Source: Planctomycetia bacterium (GTDB lineage Bacteria; Planctomycetota; UBA8108; UBA1146). From it: a stretch of 44,054 nucleotides of DNA. The notes under the pieces are model-generated. The model was not told the DNA's origin. It made no database searches and saw only the letters and a list, made by a program, of their open reading frames with translations. The stretch is from assembly GCA_012269595.1 (NCBI GenBank), contig JAAXJX010000055.1, forward strand, positions 1 through 44,054, read 5' to 3'. Of this stretch, positions 1 through 7,218 are shown piece by piece; position 1 is the first letter of the stretch; each line of letters begins with the position of its first letter. Both the position numbers and the translations under genes were made by a program.

Positions 1-426
1 GGATCCCCCGGGACAGTGGCTTGGAAATCGGGGCTCCCCTTGTTCAGACCCCCTCCAATCCCGTATCTTCCCCTGATCGAAGCGGTTCTTCCTGAGGGAG
101 GATTCACTTCATTCGCGGGGAGTGCCCAAAGGTTCGGCGGGGGATGTGTCCAAGCATTCTGCCGGGGTGGCATTTTCTGTGCTGCCTGCCCTGTTTCGTT
201 GATTCTGAAACCAGCGTTTCGGATGAATGGGTCTCCGAAGGTGTTTCGGAACAGCGGTGGGTTTGACGACAGGGTTTATCCGGAGAAGGGTTTCTTTTTC
301 GGCGATCCGATTTTTCAGTCAGCACAGAATGTCATGGGTCTGGCCCGCACTGATTTCAACTGACGATATCGGCGGCACCGAAGTGGTGTTGCCGACTTTG
401 ATGACGGACCGAAGGAGGTACGCCCC
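1..426. other. Upstream non-coding region of the DUF1302 operon
   Basis: No frame here shows a recognisable protein, and the short open frames overlap one another on both strands without good ribosome binding sites. The only clear signal is a GAAGGAGG Shine-Dalgarno sequence at about 411-418, serving the ATG at 427. I looked for a sigma-70-type promoter and saw no convincing -35/-10 pair. The operon promoter probably lies here but cannot be pinned down by eye. The region may also contain the 3' tail of whatever gene lies upstream of the window. Confidence 0.5.
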
Positions 427-2235
427 ATGCGAGGAGTCTTTTCCCCGCAATCTTCGTTGCGATACATCACACTGGCCCTGATCGGGCTGCTGTGTCTTCC
501 CTGTATGCCTGGCAAGGTGCACGCGATCGATTTCAACTTGCTGGATGGCAGGGTCACCGGGCAGTTCAGCACGACTGCCAGCATGGGACTCTCGTGGCGA
601 GTTTCCAGTCGGGACCAGTCCATCATTGGAACCACCAATGGCGGAACTGCGTTTTCACTCAATGGTGACGACGGCAACCTGAACTACGACAAGGGAGATA
701 TCTTCTCCAAAAACTTCAAGATTCTTCATGAGATCGCATTTGATTTTGAAGACTACGAGTTTTATGTGCAGGGCTTCTACTTCCGCGACCTCGCCATTCG
801 AAAAGGGGAAGTTCTGCAAGAGGGGCGCCCGGAGATTTCGGGTACCACCGTACGCTTCGCCGGAAGAAACGCTGTTCTTCTCGATGCCTGGGTGCGTCGG
901 GAGTTCGACCTGGGCGACAAGCCGGTGCTGTTCACACTGGGAAGTCAGGTGATCAACTGGGGTGAGAGCACGTTCATCCAGAACGGTCTCAATACCATCA
1001 ATCCGGTCGACGTCTCCAAGTTGCGTGCAGCAGGTTCCGAGATCAAGGAAGCTCTGGTGCCGGTACCGGCACTGAAGTTCGATTTCGACCTGACCGACAC
1101 CATCGCCATTCAGGGTTTCTACCAGCTGGGCTTCCGCAAGACCCGTCTTGAGCCCTACGGAACCTTCTTCAGCACCAGTGACATCGCTTCCCCCGGAGGC
1201 AACGTGGTGCTGCTCGGATTTGGTGTCGATCCAAACGTGATCGATACTCCTCCTGGCCCCGCCACTCCCGGTTACAACGCACCGGTGGGTGTGGGTGTGA
1301 CCCGGACCGGCGATCGCGAAGCCAGTGACTCCGGTCAGTACGGAGTTTCCGCTCGCATGTTCAGTGATCTCTTTGGTGGTGCCGAGTTCGGTTTCTACTA
1401 CACCCATCTGCACAGCCGTCTGCCCCTGATCAGTTCCATCACCGGAACCGAGGCCGGAGTGGCCGCGGGCAACTACGGGGCTTCGGCGGAGTACTTCCTC
1501 GAGTTCCCGGAAGACATCCAGACCTTCGGTGCAAGTTTCAACGCCGATCTGGGAACCACCGGCTGGGCGATCCAGGGAGAGGCCTCTCTTCACCTCGATC
1601 AGCCACTTCAGGTTGATGACGTTGAGATCCTGCTCGCTTCTCTTTCGCCGCTGAATGCCGTCTTTGGACAGAACCAGCTGGGAGCCTTCGATTACAACGA
1701 AAAGGTCACCGGCTACGTGCGCAAGGACGTGGCTCAGGCCCAGTTCACTGTCTCCCGAATCTTCCCCGGTCTTTTCGGAGCGGATCAGGTTGTGGTGGTC
1801 GGCGAGCTTGGCGCGACGATGGTCAACGAGTTTGACGACAAGAATCAGTTCCGTTACGAAGCGGTGGGAACCTACACCTCCGGTAACCCCTTCTTCACCT
1901 CTCTCGGTATCCAGCCCGGAACCGAGTCGATCGACGCTTTCCCGGATCGCCTGTCGATGGGCTACAGGATTCTTTCCCGTGCCTCTTACTTCAATGCTCT
2001 TGGACCCCTGCCGCTGGTTCCCCAGATCGCCTACTACGACGACTTCAAGGGAACCTCACCGGTACCGGTGGCCAATTTCATCGAGGGACGGAAGACCCTC
2101 AGTCTTTCGGTGGGAACCGGTGCGCTCGGTCTTTGGGACGTGCGCCTGGGTTACACCAACAGTTTCGGTGGCGGGCGCTATAACCTGCTGAATGACCGGG
2201 ACTTCATGTCACTGACCGCGAGTTATTCCTTCTAG
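427..2235 (+). CDS. DUF1302 family outer-membrane protein
   Basis: This 602-residue protein matches DUF1302 proteins, which are secreted, predicted outer-membrane beta-barrels known mostly from Pseudomonas-like bacteria and usually paired with DUF1329. Residues 1-36 form a signal peptide ending in a VHA-like cleavage site before IDFNLLDG. The mature part is rich in alternating aromatic and polar strands, and the C-terminus ends in Phe (TASYSF), as expected for barrel assembly. Typical family phrases include LGSQVINWGESTFIQNG near residue 180. The start has a strong GGAGG site. It heads a four-gene operon, with the DUF1329 gene 14 bases downstream. By inference it is the outer-membrane pore or receptor of a transport system for a hydrophobic substrate. 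The substrate is unknown. Confidence 0.85.
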   Translation: MRGVFSPQSSLRYITLALIGLLCLPCMPGKVHAIDFNLLDGRVTGQFSTTASMGLSWRVSSRDQSIIGTTNGGTAFSLNGDDGNLNYDKGDIFSKNFKILHEIAFDFEDYEFYVQGFYFRDLAIRKGEVLQEGRPEISGTTVRFAGRNAVLLDAWVRREFDLGDKPVLFTLGSQVINWGESTFIQNGLNTINPVDVSKLRAAGSEIKEALVPVPALKFDFDLTDTIAIQGFYQLGFRKTRLEPYGTFFSTSDIASPGGNVVLLGFGVDPNVIDTPPGPATPGYNAPVGVGVTRTGDREASDSGQYGVSARMFSDLFGGAEFGFYYTHLHSRLPLISSITGTEAGVAAGNYGASAEYFLEFPEDIQTFGASFNADLGTTGWAIQGEASLHLDQPLQVDDVEILLASLSPLNAVFGQNQLGAFDYNEKVTGYVRKDVAQAQFTVSRIFPGLFGADQVVVVGELGATMVNEFDDKNQFRYEAVGTYTSGNPFFTSLGIQPGTESIDAFPDRLSMGYRILSRASYFNALGPLPLVPQIAYYDDFKGTSPVPVANFIEGRKTLSLSVGTGALGLWDVRLGYTNSFGGGRYNLLNDRDFMSLTASYSF

Positions 2236-2249
2236 GAGGAGAGACAGAA

Positions 2250-3611
2250 ATGCTGAATAAAACCTGGATCACTACTCTCGTATTGCTGAGCAGCCTCGCG
2301 CTGCTCGCTGCCAACGGTGCAGCACCACAGGATGGGGCCGAGCGTCTCGGCAAGGATCTGACTCCTGTTGGAGCGATCAAGGCTGGAAACAAGGACGGAT
2401 CCATCCCGGCCTGGAATGGCGGACTGACCAAGCCGGTCGCCGGCTGGAGTTCGGGAGATCACTACGTTGATCCCTTCCCTGGTGACAAGATTCTCTACAC
2501 CGTCACCGCAGCCAATGCCGACAAGTACAAGGATCTTCTTTCGCCGGGTCAAATGGCGATGCTGAAGAGATACCCGGACACCTGGAAGCTGAATGTCTAC
2601 GAGTCTCGCAGAACTGCTTCTTACCCCGAGGATATCTATGCAGCCCTGAAAGAGAATGCGACGACCGCTTCTCTGACCGACGATGGCAATGGCGTGCAGA
2701 ACTGTCGCCGCACTTCGCCCTTCCCCATCCCGACCGAGGGACTGCATGGCATCTGGAACCACGTTCTGAGATACCGTGGAAAGTCGACGAAAAGAACTGT
2801 CGGTCAGGTGGCTCCGATCGCCGATGGCCGTCACACCATGGTGACCATCGAAGAGGAAGTGCTCTACCGTTACAATGCTGAAGGCATGACTTCGGAGAGT
2901 TCCGACAACGTTCTCGCCAAGTTCTACCAGGGAGTCACCGGCCCTCCGCGGTTGGCAGGAACCAAACTGCACGTGCACGAAACTCTCGACCAGACCTCCG
3001 ATCCTCGCAAGGCGTGGGTCTACAACAAGGGTCTTCGCCGGGTTCGCCGTGCTCCTCAGGTCTCCTTCGACAACCCTGGAACCGCCAGTGACGGTCAGCG
3101 CACCAACGACCAGTTCGACATGTTCAATGGCAGCCCCGAGCGTTACGAATGGAAGCTGGTTGGGCGTCGTGAACTGCTGGTGCCTTACAACTGCTACAAG
3201 GCCCACAATGCGGAAAAAGATCCTGCGGATCTGATTCAGGCAGGGCACCTCAATCCGGACCTGCTTCGTTACGAGAAGCACCGTGTCTGGGAAGTGGATG
3301 CAGTGGTCAAGGATGGAACGAGTCACCTCTACAAGCGAAGAACCTTCTTCTTCGACGAGGATTCCTGGCAGGCACTGGTCATCGACCAGTACGACAACTC
3401 CGACAACGTCTGGAGAGTTTCCGAAGCCTACCCCATCATTTACTACGATGTTCCGGCCTTGTATGACACGCTCATCTCTCACTACGACCTGCAGAACGGT
3501 CGTTACCTGACCATTGGTTTCAATGCCGCTGGACAGGTCGAGAAGTGGGTCGATGATCTGAAGGACAGCCAGTTTACTCCTGCGGCGCTCCAGCGTCGCG
3601 GCAAGCGCTAA
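2250..3611 (+). CDS. DUF1329 family LolB-like periplasmic protein
   Basis: A 453-residue secreted protein with a signal peptide (about residues 1-24, ending near AANGA). The body matches DUF1329, a family I recall as belonging to the LolA/LolB fold group, which binds lipids in the periplasm. Visible family features are the N-terminal segment LTPVGAIKAGNKDGSIPAWNGG and the C-terminal YYDVPALYDTLISHYDL region. The length is normal for the family. A strong AGGAGGAGA site precedes the ATG, and the gene sits 14 bases after the DUF1302 gene, its usual partner. It has a strong terminator just after its stop, so it may be made in excess over the two genes downstream. A role carrying a hydrophobic cargo between the membranes is inferred. 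Confidence 0.85.
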   Translation: MLNKTWITTLVLLSSLALLAANGAAPQDGAERLGKDLTPVGAIKAGNKDGSIPAWNGGLTKPVAGWSSGDHYVDPFPGDKILYTVTAANADKYKDLLSPGQMAMLKRYPDTWKLNVYESRRTASYPEDIYAALKENATTASLTDDGNGVQNCRRTSPFPIPTEGLHGIWNHVLRYRGKSTKRTVGQVAPIADGRHTMVTIEEEVLYRYNAEGMTSESSDNVLAKFYQGVTGPPRLAGTKLHVHETLDQTSDPRKAWVYNKGLRRVRRAPQVSFDNPGTASDGQRTNDQFDMFNGSPERYEWKLVGRRELLVPYNCYKAHNAEKDPADLIQAGHLNPDLLRYEKHRVWEVDAVVKDGTSHLYKRRTFFFDEDSWQALVIDQYDNSDNVWRVSEAYPIIYYDVPALYDTLISHYDLQNGRYLTIGFNAAGQVEKWVDDLKDSQFTPAALQRRGKR

Positions 3612-3622
3612 GAATTTGCCAG

Positions 3623-3650
3623 CGGCTCCCCGGAAACGGGGAGCCGTTTT
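3623..3650 (+). terminator. Intrinsic terminator after the DUF1329 gene
   Basis: Perfect 10-bp stem CGGCTCCCCG (3623-3632) and CGGGGAGCCG (3637-3646) closed by a GAAA tetraloop and followed by TTTT. It lies 11 bases after the DUF1329 stop and before the Ycf48-like gene. It should therefore separate or attenuate expression between the first two and last two genes of the cluster. The short U-run suggests partial read-through. Confidence 0.85.
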
Positions 3651-3755
3651 CAATTCTGTCTATCCCGAATTCAGCCCGACTCATTTTTTCCTATGAATCA
3701 TGGGCAAGAATCGCAGGCTCGGCGGGCCATGGGGGAATATCGAGGTAAACAAGTC

Positions 3756-4802
3756 GTGGAAGTGAACAACGTGAACAGATTCCATTTATCGATGCTCATC
3801 TTCTGTTTGATCGGTGCCCTGGTTCTTTCACTGGGCGTTCAGTCCGACCCCGCCAATCCGATCGCTGCCGCTGACGGAAAACAGACAGGATCAACACCAC
3901 TTCCTGATCAATCTTTCATGATGTCTGCCAACAAGGTGGCCAATGCGCTCTATCTCGCAGGGGATCTTGCAGGAGATCGGGTGATTCTGGTGGGTGAGCG
4001 TGGCCTTGTTCTCCGGTCCACAGATCGGGGAAAGAACTTTGAACAAGTGCCGGCACCCACACGCAGGCTGCTTTCCGATGTCGAACTGCGGGAAGATGGT
4101 GTGGCCATCGCTGTTGGTCATGAGAGCACCATTTTGAGGTCGCAGGACGGCGGAGAGACGTGGCAAGTGGTTTACCACGATCCAGAACAGGATCTGGCGC
4201 TCTTCTCCGTTGCCGACGAAGGCGAAGGGAACTGGGTAGCGGTGGGGGCTTTTGGTCTCGTGCTGGTCAGCTCCGACGATGGCGTGACTTGGGAACAGTT
4301 CCTGGTTAGCGAGGATGGACCCCACTTGTATTCTGTCCGGGTTCACAGCGAAGGCCTTTTGGCGGTTGGGGAATTCGGTTCTCTCTTTTCCAGCAAGGAT
4401 CACGGCGAGAACTGGAAAATGTTGCCAGTACCCTACGAGGGAACACTTTTTGACATCCTGATCATGAAGGATCGCTGGATCCTGATGGGCTTGCGTGGAA
4501 ACCTCTGGGAGGGCAACGCCTCGGAATGGAAACAGATCGATCACGGATCGGAAGCCACTCTTTTTGGTGGAGCGATGCTGACAGATGACACGGTCATCGT
4601 CGTGGGGGCTGAGGGGGTCACACTGATTCGTTCTCCCGAAACCGGAGAGTGGACGCACAAGATTATTCAGGAAAAAGATCGTCGATTGCTGTCGGCTCCC
4701 TTGCCTCTCCTCGACAACTCTGTACTGGGTCTCGGGGAAAAGGGATTCCGTTGGATCTTCGGCCGTGGAAACCAGGGAACCGGTGAAGGGGAGGGACGAT
4801 GA
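3756..4802 (+). CDS. Ycf48-like beta-propeller protein
   Basis: About 348 residues, with an N-terminal hydrophobic signal segment (LSMLIFCLIGALVLSLG) and then repeated propeller-blade motifs of the BNR/Ycf48 type: LRSTDRGKNFEQV, LRSQDGGETWQVV, VSSDDGVTWEQF and FSSKDHGENWKML. Ycf48 proteins are seven-bladed periplasmic propellers that act as assembly factors. Outside photosynthetic organisms, relatives often sit beside RND exporter genes. I chose the GTG at 3756 because GAGGT lies 9 bases upstream. The ATG at 3693 in the same frame has no Shine-Dalgarno sequence. The stop overlaps the start of the exporter gene by four bases (ATGA), so the two are translationally coupled. It is inferred to be a periplasmic accessory of that exporter. 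Confidence 0.82.
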   Translation: MEVNNVNRFHLSMLIFCLIGALVLSLGVQSDPANPIAAADGKQTGSTPLPDQSFMMSANKVANALYLAGDLAGDRVILVGERGLVLRSTDRGKNFEQVPAPTRRLLSDVELREDGVAIAVGHESTILRSQDGGETWQVVYHDPEQDLALFSVADEGEGNWVAVGAFGLVLVSSDDGVTWEQFLVSEDGPHLYSVRVHSEGLLAVGEFGSLFSSKDHGENWKMLPVPYEGTLFDILIMKDRWILMGLRGNLWEGNASEWKQIDHGSEATLFGGAMLTDDTVIVVGAEGVTLIRSPETGEWTHKIIQEKDRRLLSAPLPLLDNSVLGLGEKGFRWIFGRGNQGTGEGEGR

Positions 4803-7144
4803 AGAATTGGCTCTCCAACCTTCTCTTTGAGAAAAGTCGTCTGGTTCTGTGGGGATTGGCTCTGGTCACTCTCTTTCTGGTGTTTCAGGCGAGTCGCCTT
4901 GCCATCGATGCGGGTTTCGAAAAGCAGTTGCCCGTCGATCACCGCTGGATGGAAGTCTTCCGCAAATACCAATCACAATTTGGCGGAGCCAACCGTCTGT
5001 TGATTGCGGTTCGCGATAAACAGGGAGATCTCTTCAACGCGGATTCTCTGGAAAAAGTGCGCCTGGTCACCCGGGCCCTCGAAGCGATTCCGGGGGTGGA
5101 TCGGTCATCGGTGACTTCCATCTTCACTCCCAATGTTCGATTTGTCCGGATTGTCGAGGGCGGTTTTGACGGCGGAAATGTGGTGCCTGCGGATTGGAAA
5201 CCGACTCCCGAGATGGCCCAGATGGTGCGTGAAAACGTCCTTCAGTCGGGGCAGGTAGGGCGTCTGGTTGCCAATGATTTCTCTGCGGCGATGGTGACCG
5301 CGAGATTGATCGAGACCGATCCCAATACCGGGCAAGCTCCCGACCCCATCGAGGTGGGAGCCCTGCTGGAGGAACGGATTCGTGCCCCCTTCGTGGATGA
5401 CCGGATCGACGTTCACATGATCGGGTTCTCGAAGGCGGTTCACGATATCGCCTCCGGAGCAGCGATGGTGGCGGCCTTCTTCCTGATCGCGCTGGGAGTG
5501 ACAGCCTTTTTTGTGCGTGGATTCACCCGGTCATGGCGTTTGACCCTGTTGCCGCTGGCGACTTCCCTGCTTGCGGTGGTCTGGACGATGGGTGGGATCA
5601 CCACTCTCGGGTATGGTCTCGATCCCATGTCGATTCTGGTGCCTTTCCTGATCTTTGCCATCGCCATGTCCCATGGTGTGCAGATGGTGGGGGCACTCTC
5701 CGCAGGACTGAAGGATGGCCTGTCTCCTGCAGAAGCCTCAAGGAAGGCCTGGGAGCAGTTGCTTACCCCGGGGTTTGTCGCCCTCGTCAGTGATTCTGTC
5801 GGTTTCCTGACCCTGCTCTTCATCGAGATTCCGGTGATTCAGCATCTCGCGGTGATGTCTGCGACCGGAGTGCTGTTGATCTTTGGTACCGGTTTCATGC
5901 TCCTGCCACTGTTGCTTGCGCGCATCCAGTCCAGTCCGGAACTGATTGAAAGATTGAGTCGACCGATGCCACGACGGGAAAATCTGTGGCAGAGAGTCAA
6001 CTCTGCGACGAAACCCGGTGTGGCGTGGGCACTGGTACTGATCGCACTGGTAGCAGGTTTGTTTGCCTATGATTCTGCAAACAGGGTCATCATCGGGGAT
6101 GCGGATCAGGGTCTCCCTGAGCTGCGTCCTGAATCTCGCTACAACATCGATTCGGTGACGATCGCCAACTCATTCTCGATCGGTGTTGACCTTTTGACGG
6201 TCATCGTTGAAAGCCATCCCGATGGCAGTATCGATCATGGCGTCATGGATCTGATCGATGAGTTCCAGTGGCAGATCAGCCAGGTGGAAGGGGTACGGTC
6301 TACCCTGTCCTTGCCACAGGCTTCGAGAATCCTGACCGCTGCCTGGAGCGAGGGATCTCCCAAGTGGCGAGAACTGCCCCGGAACAGTGACATGCTCGCC
6401 CAGTCACTTTCGAGTATCGATACCTCAAGTGGTCTCCTCAATTCGGATGCCAGTGTCATGACGGTGATGGTCTTCACCGAGGATCACAAGGCGGCAACGA
6501 TTACGCGGGTGACCGAAGCTGTGGAGAGATTTGATGATCTCTATGGAGTGGATGGGGTGGCGCGATTTGAATTGGCCACCGGAAATGTGGGGGTCATGGC
6601 AGCCACCAATGAGGTGGTCTCCGAGGCGCAGTTGAGAATGCTGCTGACGATTTACCTGGTCGTCGTCGTACTCGGCCTGCTGGCGTTCCGGTCTATCAGG
6701 GCGACACTCTGTGTGGTTCTGCCCTTGGTTCTGGTCAGTATTCTCTGTTACGCACTGATGGTTTACCTCGGAATCGGACTCAAGGTTTCGACGTTGCCGG
6801 TTGCCGCATTGGGTGTGGGAATCGGAGTGGACTACGGAATTTACCTCACTCACCAGTTGTTGATTGCACGCCGATCGGGATTGTCTCTTTCTGAGGGATA
6901 TCTGGTCGCCTTGCGCAGATCCGGAAATGCGGTTCTGGTCACCGGCCTGACTCTGGCGGTGGGAGTGGCAACATGGATCTTCTCTGATCTCAAGCTGCAG
7001 GCGGATATGGGAGTTCTTCTGAGTTTCATGTTTGCGGGGAATATGCTGGGAGCACTGCTTCTGCTGCCGGCATTGCAGTGGGTCCTCCCTGGAGGTGGGT
7101 CAGAAAAGGGTGGCGACGAAGCCGAACCCCAAACCAGTTCTTGA
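4799..7144 (+). CDS. RND superfamily (MMPL/HAE3-type) exporter
   Basis: This 781-residue integral membrane protein has the duplicated RND layout. One transmembrane helix near residues 17-35 is followed by a large periplasmic domain (about 40-215) and a block of five or six helices (about 217-395). A second periplasmic domain (about 430-610) and a second helix block reaching the C-terminus complete it. The second half contains the GVGIGVDYGIYLTHQ segment typical of MMPL/COG1033 exporters, which use the proton gradient to move lipids or hopanoid-like molecules. Length is typical for the HAE3 class. It is coupled to the Ycf48-like gene by an ATGA overlap and ends the operon. With DUF1302 and DUF1329 partners it could form an envelope-spanning lipid or hydrophobe transport route. 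The substrate is not visible from sequence. Confidence 0.88.
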   Translation: MKNWLSNLLFEKSRLVLWGLALVTLFLVFQASRLAIDAGFEKQLPVDHRWMEVFRKYQSQFGGANRLLIAVRDKQGDLFNADSLEKVRLVTRALEAIPGVDRSSVTSIFTPNVRFVRIVEGGFDGGNVVPADWKPTPEMAQMVRENVLQSGQVGRLVANDFSAAMVTARLIETDPNTGQAPDPIEVGALLEERIRAPFVDDRIDVHMIGFSKAVHDIASGAAMVAAFFLIALGVTAFFVRGFTRSWRLTLLPLATSLLAVVWTMGGITTLGYGLDPMSILVPFLIFAIAMSHGVQMVGALSAGLKDGLSPAEASRKAWEQLLTPGFVALVSDSVGFLTLLFIEIPVIQHLAVMSATGVLLIFGTGFMLLPLLLARIQSSPELIERLSRPMPRRENLWQRVNSATKPGVAWALVLIALVAGLFAYDSANRVIIGDADQGLPELRPESRYNIDSVTIANSFSIGVDLLTVIVESHPDGSIDHGVMDLIDEFQWQISQVEGVRSTLSLPQASRILTAAWSEGSPKWRELPRNSDMLAQSLSSIDTSSGLLNSDASVMTVMVFTEDHKAATITRVTEAVERFDDLYGVDGVARFELATGNVGVMAATNEVVSEAQLRMLLTIYLVVVVLGLLAFRSIRATLCVVLPLVLVSILCYALMVYLGIGLKVSTLPVAALGVGIGVDYGIYLTHQLLIARRSGLSLSEGYLVALRRSGNAVLVTGLTLAVGVATWIFSDLKLQADMGVLLSFMFAGNMLGALLLLPALQWVLPGGGSEKGGDEAEPQTSS

Positions 7145-7156
7145 TCGGTTTCTGAA

Positions 7157-7199
7157 ACAAAAAAGGCCGCAACCTTCTGTAAGGTTGCGGCCTTTTTTT
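7157..7199. terminator. Bidirectional terminator between exporter and fadE
   Basis: Perfect 12-bp stem GGCCGCAACCTT (7165-7176) and AAGGTTGCGGCC (7181-7192) with a CTGT loop. It is preceded by an A-run and followed by a run of seven T, so it can stop transcripts from both the plus-strand exporter operon and the minus-strand fadE gene. Confidence 0.92.
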
Positions 7200-7218
7200 A
7201 TGTTCCTGCCGATTTCAG

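Noticed and set aside
2232..3653. Long open frame on the minus strand (473 codons)
   Set aside because: It lies fully opposite the DUF1329 gene, has no ribosome site and no family resemblance. It is a shadow caused by codon bias.
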